A stretch of 12,321 nucleotides of DNA from Alistipes sp. GTDB lineage: Bacteria; Bacteroidota; Bacteroidia; Bacteroidales; Rikenellaceae. Positions 1 to 6,450 of the stretch are shown here, piece by piece. The number at the start of each line of letters is the position of its first letter. Positions within the stretch are counted from its first letter, which is position 1. The stretch covers positions 1 to 12,321 of the forward strand of contig JAITWC010000041.1 of the NCBI GenBank assembly GCA_031285485.1, read 5' to 3'. A program made the translations under genes and the position numbers. A model generated the notes under the pieces. That model was not told where the DNA came from. It worked only from the letters and a program-made list of their open reading frames with translations, and made no database searches.

Positions 1-510
1 TTTAAGAGGGCGCTGCGCGGGCGGGTTATCGTCACGGCGGTCGACTTCGAACTGTCGAAGGTGCCGCGTCCCAACCTGAAATACGCCGCCCTCGCCGAGA
101 AAATGTCCGGAGTGGCAGACCTCCCGGCTATTGCCCAAGCCATAATGGAAATAAGGAACAGCAAACTCCCCGACCCGCGAACCACAGGCAACGCCGGAAG
201 TTTCTTCAAAAACCCGGTGGTGGACACACCTCTGGCCCACGCCATAGCCGCTCGCCACCCCGGAATGCCGCTCTATCCGGCCGACGAACCAGGACGCAGC
301 AAATTGTCGGCCGGATGGCTCATAGAGCAGTCGGGATGGCGGGGCCGCAGCGAAGGACGGGTGGGCATACACCCCGGTCAGGCACTGATAGTGATCAGTC
401 TCGGAGGCGCAACGGGCCGCGAGATAGTCGATTTCGCAAGCCGCGTGCAGGCAGACGTGCGAGCAAAGTTCGGCGTCGACCTTACCCCAGAAGTTAATAT
501 CGTATGTTGA
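1..510 (+). CDS. murB: UDP-N-acetylenolpyruvoylglucosamine reductase MurB, 3' part
   Basis: MurB is the FAD- and NADPH-dependent cytoplasmic reductase that converts UDP-GlcNAc-enolpyruvate to UDP-MurNAc, the second committed step of peptidoglycan precursor synthesis. The frame is open from base 1, so the gene starts outside the window; the GTG at 61 lies inside the conserved fold and is not the start. About 169 C-terminal residues are visible, roughly half of a usual 330-340 aa protein. The stretch GNAGSFFKNP (187-216) matches the type I MurB signature, with the proton-donor Ser codon at 199-201. The terminal TPEVNI carries the conserved catalytic Glu (codon 490-492). The last four codons overlap the start of tilS, so translation is probably coupled. 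Ile codons are unusually rich in ATA (7 of 11 by my count). Confidence 0.95.
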   Translation, partial: FKRALRGRVIVTAVDFELSKVPRPNLKYAALAEKMSGVADLPAIAQAIMEIRNSKLPDPRTTGNAGSFFKNPVVDTPLAHAIAARHPGMPLYPADEPGRSKLSAGWLIEQSGWRGRSEGRVGIHPGQALIVISLGGATGREIVDFASRVQADVRAKFGVDLTPEVNIVC

Positions 511-1862
511 CAGACAGATTTATACAGTATACACAGGAGAACGACCTGCTCAATCCCGGCGACCGCGTGTTGCTGGCGGTAAGCGGCGGGGTCGACTCGA
601 TGGTGATGTTGAGCCTCTTTGCAGGAGTCGCGAGCGCGGGGCACGGCTGGCCGGTGGGGGTTGCCCACTGCAACTTCGGCCTCCGCGGCGACGAGGGCGA
701 CGAGGACACCGAACTTGTGAAGGCCCAGGCCGCACGTTTCGGCGTGGAGTGCTACACCCGCAACTTCGACACCATCGCCGAAACCGAGCGAACGGGCGAA
801 AGTATCCAGATGGCAGCACGTCGGCTACGCTACGACTGGTTCGGCGAGCTGTGCCGCGACCACGGCTACACGGCGGTGGCGATCGCCCATCAGGCCGACG
901 ACTCGGTGGAGACGTTCTTCATCAACCTGTTTCGCGGCACGGGTCTGCGCGGACTCACGGGCATCAGTCCGGTGAGGGGGCGCGTGGTGCGTCCGCTGCT
1001 TTTCGCCACCCGACGCGAGTTGGCCGAGTACGCCCACGCCAACGATATCTCCTACCGCGAAGACTCGTCCAACCGCTCGACGAAGTATCTGCGCAACAAG
1101 ATTCGCCTCGGCCTCATACCGCGCCTGAGAGAGATCAGCCCCCGGTTCGGCGAGACCATGCGCCGTAACGTCGACCGGCTCACCCAGACCCAAGGGTTCA
1201 TCGACGCCGCGATCGGCCGTATCCGCGACGAAGTGGTGCGGCAGGAGGGCTCCACGGCGGTGATCGAACTCTTCCGGATAGAGGCGGCGTTCCCCGCCGG
1301 TTTCGTGATCTACGAGTTGCTAAGCTCGGGCTGGGGATTCAAGGGCGACGCCATCGACGGCATCACGGCATCGCTGGAACGGGGCGACACCGGCCGCCGT
1401 TTCTACTCACGCGACCACGTGGCATTTACCGACCGGGGGCGGATACTCATAGAGCCGATCGCAGGCGACGACCCGTGCGAAGTGACCATAGACGAGAGCC
1501 GCACCAGGGCCCACGCCGGTAACGCGGTCTACTACTTCCAGCGGATCGACATCGACCAGATCGACACCCTCACCGTGCCCGACACCACCGCGCTCATAGA
1601 CGCCGACCGGCTCTTGTGGCCCCTCACACTGAGGCGCTGGCGGGAGGGCGACCGGTTCGTGCCGCTGGGCATGGAGGGTTCGAAAAAGGTGAGCGACTAT
1701 CTGATCGACGCCAAGGTGTCGCTGCCCGAAAAGGGACGGCAGTTCGTGCTGGTCAACTCCGGAGGTGAGATCGTGTGGATAGCGGGCCGGAGGCTCGACG
1801 ACCGCTACAAGATCACCCCGAAGACCGAAAACGTGTTGAAAATTACAAAAGAGGTGATCTGA
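504..1862 (+). CDS. tilS: tRNA(Ile)-lysidine synthase TilS
   Basis: TilS uses ATP and lysine to convert C34 of the CAU-anticodon isoleucine tRNA to lysidine, changing charging from Met to Ile and decoding from AUG to AUA. The 452-residue product has the N-type PP-loop SGGVDS at residues 27-32, the HQADD motif at 129-133 followed by ETFFINLFRGTGLRGL, and the N-domain signature SSNRSTKYLRNKIR (188-201). The C-terminal TilS_C domain is present (RRWREGDRFVPLGM at 377-390, then KKVSDYLID). Length and domain order fit a full-length enzyme. The ATG at 504 overlaps the murB stop by 7 nt and puts the PP-loop at the normal distance from the N-terminus; no clear Shine-Dalgarno is visible. The TGA shares one base with the holA ATG. 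Confidence 0.96.
   Translation: MLTDRFIQYTQENDLLNPGDRVLLAVSGGVDSMVMLSLFAGVASAGHGWPVGVAHCNFGLRGDEGDEDTELVKAQAARFGVECYTRNFDTIAETERTGESIQMAARRLRYDWFGELCRDHGYTAVAIAHQADDSVETFFINLFRGTGLRGLTGISPVRGRVVRPLLFATRRELAEYAHANDISYREDSSNRSTKYLRNKIRLGLIPRLREISPRFGETMRRNVDRLTQTQGFIDAAIGRIRDEVVRQEGSTAVIELFRIEAAFPAGFVIYELLSSGWGFKGDAIDGITASLERGDTGRRFYSRDHVAFTDRGRILIEPIAGDDPCEVTIDESRTRAHAGNAVYYFQRIDIDQIDTLTVPDTTALIDADRLLWPLTLRRWREGDRFVPLGMEGSKKVSDYLIDAKVSLPEKGRQFVLVNSGGEIVWIAGRRLDDRYKITPKTENVLKITKEVI
1851..1856 (+). promoter_or_regulatory. Ribosome-binding site deciding the holA start
   Basis: GAGGTG lies five bases upstream of ATG 1862, inside the last codons of tilS. It supports this start over the longer upstream reading and suggests holA can recruit ribosomes independently as well as by tilS-coupled reinitiation. 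Confidence 0.6.
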
Positions 1863-2935
1863 TGGCGAAGAGCGCGGTAAAGTTCAAGGAGAGCGCGGCG
1901 GCGTTCGAGGCGATCGGGAAAGATATCTCGGCGGGCCGGTTCGCGCCCCTCTACCTGCTGATGGGCGAGGAGGAGTGGTTCATCGACCGGCTGGCCGACA
2001 GGCTCGCCTCCGAGACGCTCGACGAAGCCGCCCGTGCGTTCAACCTCACCGTGGTGTACGGCCGCGACACCGCCACCGGGGCCATCATCAACACAGCCCG
2101 CCAGATGCCCATGATGGGCAGCCGGCAGGTCATCATAGTGCGTGAGGCGCAGCAACTGCGCAAGATCGAGGAGTTGCAGCTCTACACGGCCGCGCCCGCG
2201 CCCTCCACGATCCTCGTGCTGTGCCACAAGGAGAAGAACCTCGACAAACGCACCCAACTCTACAAACACATAGCCGCCAAAGGGGTGGTGCTCGAATCCG
2301 TCCGTCCGCGCGACTACGAGATCCGCGAGTGGCTGGCGGGGTTCGTCGCCTCGCGCGGGCTGAAGGCCGACCCCAAGGCGCTTGAGATGCTGGTCGAACA
2401 CCTCGGCATGGAGATATCGAAGATCTCCAACGAGCTCGACAAACTGCTGCTCGCCATGCCCGAGGGAACGACGCGCCTCACGCCCGACATCGTGGAGAAC
2501 ACCACCGGTTTCAGCCGCGAGTTCAACAACTTCGAACTGCTCAAGGCGGTGTGCGCGCGCGCCGAGGTGCGGGCAATGTCCATCGCCGACAACTTCGCCC
2601 GCAACCCCAGGGAGCATCCGCTCATCGTTACGATCATGTCGCTGTTCGGGCAGTTCCGCCAGATATTCACCTACAACTATCTGGTGTGGCAGTCGCGGCG
2701 TCAGGGCACGGCCATGCCGTCGGACGTGGAGTTGATGGGCCTGCTGCGTCTGCCTGGGCCGTGGTTCGTGGGCGAGGTTCGCACCGCCGCAGCCGCGTGG
2801 CCCAACAAGATAACTTTCAAGGTGCTGGGACTGCTGCGCGAGTACGACGCCAGGAGCAAGGGCATCGGCACCGGGGGCCTGAGCGACGGCGAACTGCTGC
2901 GCGAACTGCTGCTTAAAATCTTTCTCACGCGATGA
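1862..2935 (+). CDS. holA: DNA polymerase III subunit delta
   Basis: HolA (delta) is the clamp-loader subunit that opens the beta sliding clamp; it has an AAA+-like fold. The 357-residue product shows the family's N-terminal pattern FAPLYLLMGEEEWFIDRL (27-44), the RQMPMMGSRQVIIVREAQ segment (80-97) and the central LGMEISKISNELDKL helix (181-195), ending in the helical collar domain. I chose ATG 1862 although the frame stays open upstream to 1775: the upstream part lies inside tilS, and GAGGTG at 1851-1856 is a good ribosome-binding site five bases before this ATG. Start and tilS stop form TGATG. The gene ends in an ATGATGA overlap with the next start. Confidence 0.93.
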   Translation: MAKSAVKFKESAAAFEAIGKDISAGRFAPLYLLMGEEEWFIDRLADRLASETLDEAARAFNLTVVYGRDTATGAIINTARQMPMMGSRQVIIVREAQQLRKIEELQLYTAAPAPSTILVLCHKEKNLDKRTQLYKHIAAKGVVLESVRPRDYEIREWLAGFVASRGLKADPKALEMLVEHLGMEISKISNELDKLLLAMPEGTTRLTPDIVENTTGFSREFNNFELLKAVCARAEVRAMSIADNFARNPREHPLIVTIMSLFGQFRQIFTYNYLVWQSRRQGTAMPSDVELMGLLRLPGPWFVGEVRTAAAAWPNKITFKVLGLLREYDARSKGIGTGGLSDGELLRELLLKIFLTR

Positions 2936-3669
2936 TGAACACTCCGGCCAGCCACTTCGTCTACCAGAGGCTTCACGTACTCGGCGGCAGGGCGCTGCAT
3001 CTTGCCGAACACCTGCGGATCGCCGCGCGCGCGTTCGAACACGTCTACGGCGTGCGTCCGGCCCTCGACAGCGGCGCCGTAGCCGCGCGGATATCCGACG
3101 CCTTGCGCGGCGGCCATCACGCCACCTCGCGCACCGGGGCCACGGTGATACTGCGCCTCGCTCCGGACGACGAAGCGACCGGGATTTCGGCCGCGTTCGA
3201 ACGGCAGCTGATGGAGGCGGGCTACTACATGTCGGCCCTCCGTCCCAAGGCGCGGAGCTACGACTATTCGATACCTTTCGGCGGGTTCCCGACCAATTTC
3301 CAACTCGACGCGCAGGCGATGTTCGACACCCTGGCGTTCCGCGGGCACGGAGCGGGGCGGTCGGTGCGTCGCCGGGGCGATGTGCTGCTGTCGTGCGGCG
3401 ACGCGCCCCTGTTCGCCATCCGCGGGCGGGTGCTGTTCACGACGCCCCTCACCGAGGGGGCGATGGACGGGGTCGAGCGCGGGACGGTGATAGCCGCCGC
3501 CGACCGTGCGCGCCTCACCGTGCGCGAGGAACCGATCCTGCACACCGAACTCAAAAGCTGCGACGAACTTTTTCTGGCCGACGCCGCGGGCATAACGTCG
3601 ATCTCCGAGTGCGACGGCGCCCATTTCATGAGCCTGATCGCCCCCCGCCTCGCCGACGCGATGAATTGA
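2932..3669 (+). CDS. Class-IV aminotransferase-like protein (PabC fold), apparently lacking the PLP lysine
   Basis: The 245-residue product resembles fold-type IV PLP enzymes such as 4-amino-4-deoxychorismate lyase (PabC) and branched-chain aminotransferases. It has an N-terminal arm LHLAEHLRIAARAFEHVYG (22-40), a PLFAIRGRVLFTTP strand-turn (159-172) matching the family's NLF...VYTP region, and a C-terminal DELFLADAAGI (211-221) matching E(L/M)F.TNA.RG. Two features are odd. It starts directly at the strand preceding HL and lacks the usual DR...YGDG.F N-terminal segment. It also contains only two lysines, K106 and K208, neither near the position of the catalytic lysine, which by spacing falls at about Thr121/Asn122. 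The family's Glu before the NLF turn also aligns to Ser154. It may be a degenerate or repurposed paralogue, so I give no symbol. The ATG at 2932 overlaps the holA stop by 4 nt; ATG 2935 is the alternative. It is the last gene of the murB-tilS-holA operon. Confidence 0.7.
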   Translation: MMNTPASHFVYQRLHVLGGRALHLAEHLRIAARAFEHVYGVRPALDSGAVAARISDALRGGHHATSRTGATVILRLAPDDEATGISAAFERQLMEAGYYMSALRPKARSYDYSIPFGGFPTNFQLDAQAMFDTLAFRGHGAGRSVRRRGDVLLSCGDAPLFAIRGRVLFTTPLTEGAMDGVERGTVIAAADRARLTVREEPILHTELKSCDELFLADAAGITSISECDGAHFMSLIAPRLADAMN

Positions 3670-3950
3670 CCGGCGACGAAAACGCCGTCCGGGGACGATA
3701 CCGTGAAATAGGGTGATTTTGCCACGTCGTCCGGGGACGATACCATGAAATAGGGCGATTTTGCCACGCCGTCCGTGGACGATACCATGAAACAGGGCAA
3801 TTTTGCCACGTCGTCCCGGGGCGATACCGTGGAATAGGGCAATTTTGCCGCGTCGTCCGGGGACGATACCGTGAAACAGGGCTATTCAACCCCGTCGTCC
3901 GCGGGCGGCGAAACACTTCGCGGCGTCGCCACCCGGTGAACGCCCCGAAT
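3670..3950. other. Convergent intergenic region (281 nt), mostly repeat array
   Basis: This interval separates the stop of the aminotransferase-like gene from the stop of the minus-strand acyltransferase. About 218 nt are the 42-nt tandem array described separately. The remaining tail (3901-3950) holds a small inverted repeat, GCGAA (3908-3912) with TTCGC (3917-3921), too weak and without a T-run to call a terminator. All three minus frames of the 42-nt unit are free of stops, and so is one plus frame, so the long open frames crossing this interval are produced by the repeat itself. I see no convincing gene here. Confidence 0.7.
3683..3900. repeat. Array A: five 42-nt tandem repeats plus a partial sixth
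   Basis: Units lie at 3683-3724, 3725-3766, 3767-3808, 3809-3850 and 3851-3892, followed by the first eight bases of another (CGTCGTCC, 3893-3900). Each unit begins CG(T/C)CGTCC, continues GGGGACGATACC(A/G)TG, then GAA or AAA, (T/C)AGGG, and ends near ATTTTGCCA; the 3' third of unit 5 is diverged. Spacing is exactly 42 nt. Each unit contains two short dyads: TCGTCC-GG-GGACGA and GGC(A/G)A-TT-TTGCC. Most differences between units are transitions. The unit length, tandem layout without unique spacers and internal variation rule out a CRISPR array. Read on the minus strand it resembles array B downstream of ftsI. Function is unknown. Confidence 0.93.
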
Positions 3951-4778
3951 TTACTCCATCCCGGCTTGCAGGGCGTAGGAGCGGCGGCGGACCTCGGCGG
4001 CGAGGACGCGCGGATCGGTCGCTCCGGTGGCGGCACGCAGTTCGGACACCGGGACAGGGGCGCCGAAGACCAGCCGGAAGTGCTGCCCACGCTGGCGGAA
4101 CATCTCGTCGGGCAGGAAAATCTGTTCGACGTTGAACCTCACCCCCAGCCGCTTGCGCCACCGCGCCCAGCGATAGAACCGTTTCGACAGCCGCCCCTCG
4201 ACATACACCGGCACGATGAGCCGGTCGGTCTGCGCGGCGCGTTTTATGAAGTTGGGCCGCCAGTCGATGTCGGCCACCACGCCGTCCGTCCCGCAGCGCG
4301 AGCAAAGACCCGCCGGAAAAGTCAGCACAGGCGCCGGGCCCGCAAAAGCCTCGTTGAACGCCACGGCGTACGCCCCCCGCTGCGTGCCGCTCTTGTTGAC
4401 GGGCACGAAGATCCCCTTCAGCGGATCGAGGTACATCAGAATGTCGTTGACGATCACCCTCACATCGCCGAAATGCGACCCTATGCGCTCGGCCAGCATC
4501 ATGCCGTCCATCCCGCCGAACGGATGGTTGGCGGCAAAGATGTAGCGTCCGTCGCGCCGCAGCCCCTCAAGCCCCACCGCCTCGTATGAAACGCCCGTGT
4601 AGCCGAAGAACCCGCGCAGGAATTCGAAAGGGTCGCCGGTGTCGTAAGCGGTGAGAATGTGGTTGAGTTCGTCCTCGTGGATGAGGCGCGCGAGCAGGCG
4701 CACCAACCCGCCGGGAATCCGGCCGGAGATACGGGGTGCTTTGGCTCGCAGGATGCCTTCGACTGATATTGTGGTCAT
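3951..4778 (-). CDS. PlsC-like (LPLAT family) acyltransferase
   Basis: This 275-residue protein belongs to the lysophospholipid acyltransferase superfamily, which transfers acyl chains to glycerol- or amino-acid-lipid acceptors at the inner membrane. The active-site block is ANHPFGGMDG (83-92), a His and Asp separated by five residues instead of the four of classical NHxSxxD PlsC. The second block FPAG (154-157) is followed by DIDWRPNFIKRAA (170-182), and VPVYVEGRLSKRFYRW (189-204) is a probable acceptor-side motif. The HP(L/F)GG(L/M)DG form is what I associate with Bacteroidota 'hemolysin'-type acyltransferases such as the glycine-lipid O-acyltransferase GlsA; that assignment is inference, and no N-acyltransferase partner (GlsB) is adjacent. 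The ATG at 4778 is divergent from rsmH. It is convergent with the upstream operon across array A. Confidence 0.8.
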   Translation of the reverse strand: MTTISVEGILRAKAPRISGRIPGGLVRLLARLIHEDELNHILTAYDTGDPFEFLRGFFGYTGVSYEAVGLEGLRRDGRYIFAANHPFGGMDGMMLAERIGSHFGDVRVIVNDILMYLDPLKGIFVPVNKSGTQRGAYAVAFNEAFAGPAPVLTFPAGLCSRCGTDGVVADIDWRPNFIKRAAQTDRLIVPVYVEGRLSKRFYRWARWRKRLGVRFNVEQIFLPDEMFRQRGQHFRLVFGAPVPVSELRAATGATDPRVLAAEVRRRSYALQAGME

Positions 4779-4867
4779 GCGGTGTGTGCGGCGGGTTAAA
4801 AGTTATCAATAATGTTACAAATGTAAGGCTTTCCGCCGTTTTATTGATATCTTTACGCCGAATTTTC
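4779..4867. promoter_or_regulatory. Divergent promoter region between the acyltransferase gene and rsmH
   Basis: This 89-nt interval is much richer in A and T than its surroundings. On the minus strand, 4818-4825 reads TACATTTG, a perfect match to the Bacteroidetes sigma-ABfr -7 consensus TAnnTTTG; it would start transcription about 30-35 nt before the acyltransferase ATG. I see no good TTTG -33 box for it. On the plus strand TATCTTTA (4848-4855) is one base from the same consensus and could serve rsmH, but it lies very close to the GTG start. Overlapping the minus-strand -7 box is a dyad TTACA-AA-TGTAA (4815-4826). Confidence 0.45.
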
Positions 4868-5779
4868 GTGTCGGAAAGCTATCACATACCCGTTCTCCTC
4901 CGCGAGACGATCGAACTGCTCGACATCAGGCCGGGCGGTACGTATGTCGACCTCACTTTCGGGGGCGGCGGACATTCGCGCGCCATTCTGGAAAGGCTCG
5001 GGCCCGAAGGACGGCTTTGGGGCTTCGATCAGGACAGGGAAACGCGCGCCAACGTGCCCGACGACCGGCGGTTCCGCTTCATTGAGGGCAACTTCCGTTT
5101 CATGCGGGGGCTGCTGCGGGAGGCCGGCGTGACGCAGGTGGACGGCGTGCTGGCCGACCTCGGCGTCTCGTCACACCACTTCGACAGCGCGGCGAGGGGA
5201 TTCTCGTTCCGGGCCGACGCACCGCTCGACATGCGCATGAACCGCGCCGGAAAACTCACCGCCGCCCAGGTGGTGAACGACTACGAAACGGGACGGCTGA
5301 TAGAGATCCTGCGCGACTACGGCGAATTCGACAAGCCCCACAAGATCGCCGGACGCATAGTCGAGGCGCGCCGCAGCGCACCGATCACCACGACGGGCGA
5401 ACTCGTCGGGGTGGCCCGTCCGCTCATACCGCGCGCCGACGAGAACCGCTGGCTGTCGCGTCTGTTCCAGGCGCTGCGCATAGAGGTCAACGGCGAGATG
5501 GAGGCGCTACGCATGGCCCTCGAACAGAGCCTGCGGGTGCTGCGGCCCGGCGGCCGTCTGGCGGTGATATCCTACCACTCGCTCGAAGACCGTCTGGTGA
5601 AGAATTTCATGCGCGCCGGAAACTTCGAGGGCCGGGCTGAGAAAGATTTTTACGGAAGGGCATCGACACCCTGGGAGACGGTCACCCGCAAACCGGTGGT
5701 ACCGACCCTCGAAGAGACAGGGCGCAACCCGCGCAGTCGCAGTGCGAAACTGAGAGTGGCAAGCAAATGGAGCGAGTAG
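4868..5779 (+). CDS. rsmH: 16S rRNA m4C1402 methyltransferase RsmH (MraW)
   Basis: RsmH N4-methylates C1402 of 16S rRNA in the decoding centre, using S-adenosylmethionine. Motifs are complete: YHIPVLLRETIELL at the N-terminus, SAM-binding DLTFGGGGHS (28-37), GFDQD (52-56), LADLGVSSHHFDS (95-107), ISYHSLEDR (234-242) and the basic C-terminal tail NPRSRSAKLR. I place the start at GTG 4868, giving 303 residues and an N-terminus MSESYHIPV that fits the family. The frame remains open upstream to 4736, but that part is non-conserved, runs through the AT-rich divergent region and overlaps the opposite-strand gene. It heads the dcw cluster here without the usual mraZ upstream. Its TAG overlaps the start of the ftsL-like gene by 13 nt. 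Confidence 0.94.
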   Translation: MSESYHIPVLLRETIELLDIRPGGTYVDLTFGGGGHSRAILERLGPEGRLWGFDQDRETRANVPDDRRFRFIEGNFRFMRGLLREAGVTQVDGVLADLGVSSHHFDSAARGFSFRADAPLDMRMNRAGKLTAAQVVNDYETGRLIEILRDYGEFDKPHKIAGRIVEARRSAPITTTGELVGVARPLIPRADENRWLSRLFQALRIEVNGEMEALRMALEQSLRVLRPGGRLAVISYHSLEDRLVKNFMRAGNFEGRAEKDFYGRASTPWETVTRKPVVPTLEETGRNPRSRSAKLRVASKWSE

Positions 5780-6450
5780 AGTACGATCCCGAGATAGACC
5801 CCACGATCCGCGAGGCGAGGGAGGCGGCCGAGAGAGAACGCGAACTCTCGGCGCGGATCCGTGTGGAGATCGAACGCTATGTGGCCGACAACGACCTCGT
5901 TCCTCGAAACCTGGCGGAGCAGGAAACCATCGACAAGGATGCCGACTCGCCGCCGTGGGACGAGGCTCCGGGTGAAGAAAACCCCGCCGAGGCCGAACCC
6001 AAGACCCGCCGCCAACTACTGCGCGAAGCCCGCGAGGCCGAGAAAAAAGCGAAGGAGGCCGCCCGTCAGGCCGAGGAGGAGGCAAAACGTGTTGCCCGCG
6101 AACTGCGCCGCGAACAGAGGGCCGTCAGCGCCGCGGCGAGCAAAAAGGCGGTCAAGTCGGTCGTCACGGGAAGTATTTTGGGCAACGAGTGGGTTCGCCG
6201 CATGTGGCCCTATCTGCTGGGAGTGGCGGCGGTGCTGGTGTTGTACATAGCCTACACTTTCCACGTACAGGGGCTCCATCTCGAACGGCAGAGACTTGAA
6301 AGAGAGGTGCGCGAGCTGGGCATCGAGGCGGTGGAACGCGCCGCCGAACGGGTGCGCAGCACTCGCCGCAGCGCCATAGTGGAACGGCTCAGGGAGAAGA
6401 ACATACCGCTGGAGGAGTTTCCGTATCCGGTGAAGAGAATTGAACCATGA
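5767..6450 (+). CDS. ftsL: FtsL-like divisome protein with long charged N-terminal extension
   Basis: Position between rsmH and ftsI, one membrane span and a short extracytoplasmic helix identify this as the Bacteroidetes FtsL-like protein, a bitopic divisome component expected to work with FtsI. Residues about 147-165 (WPYLLGVAAVLVLYIAYTF) form the single span. The C-terminal part begins with a coiled-coil-like stretch (HLERQRLEREVRELGIEAVE, 171-190) and ends IPLEEFPYPVKRIEP, a pattern typical of this family. The protein is 227 aa, about twice the 100-120 aa expected. The extra length is cytoplasmic: an acidic/Pro-containing segment (about 41-80) and a highly charged Lys/Arg/Glu/Ala segment (about 80-120) likely to be helical. 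The ATG at 5767 overlaps rsmH by 13 nt; the TGA overlaps the ftsI ATG as ATGA. An internal start would give a conventional FtsL, but I see no strong candidate. Confidence 0.8.
   Translation: MERVEYDPEIDPTIREAREAAERERELSARIRVEIERYVADNDLVPRNLAEQETIDKDADSPPWDEAPGEENPAEAEPKTRRQLLREAREAEKKAKEAARQAEEEAKRVARELRREQRAVSAAASKKAVKSVVTGSILGNEWVRRMWPYLLGVAAVLVLYIAYTFHVQGLHLERQRLEREVRELGIEAVERAAERVRSTRRSAIVERLREKNIPLEEFPYPVKRIEP

Noticed and set aside
3264..3842. Minus-strand open frame with 14-residue periodicity (KSPYFMVSSPDDVA-like units) running into the antisense of the aminotransferase-like gene
   Set aside because: The periodicity comes from the 42-nt array, unit differences are mostly non-synonymous, unit 5 carries an in-frame TAG, and most of the frame is antisense to a better-supported gene.
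3683..3900. CRISPR array
   Set aside because: Units are directly adjacent and vary internally; there are no unique spacers and no cas genes nearby.
3908..3921. Possible terminator hairpin GCGAA-ACAC-TTCGC
   Set aside because: The stem is only five pairs and there is no T-run on either strand.
3626..4090. Minus-strand open frame across array A (RYRPRTTWQN-type repeats)
   Set aside because: All three minus frames of the 42-nt unit are stop-free, so openness is not evidence of coding; it also overlaps the acyltransferase gene on the same strand.
4736..4867. N-terminal extension of rsmH from ATG 4736
   Set aside because: The added residues match nothing in RsmH, cross the AT-rich divergent promoter region and overlap the start of the opposite-strand acyltransferase gene.
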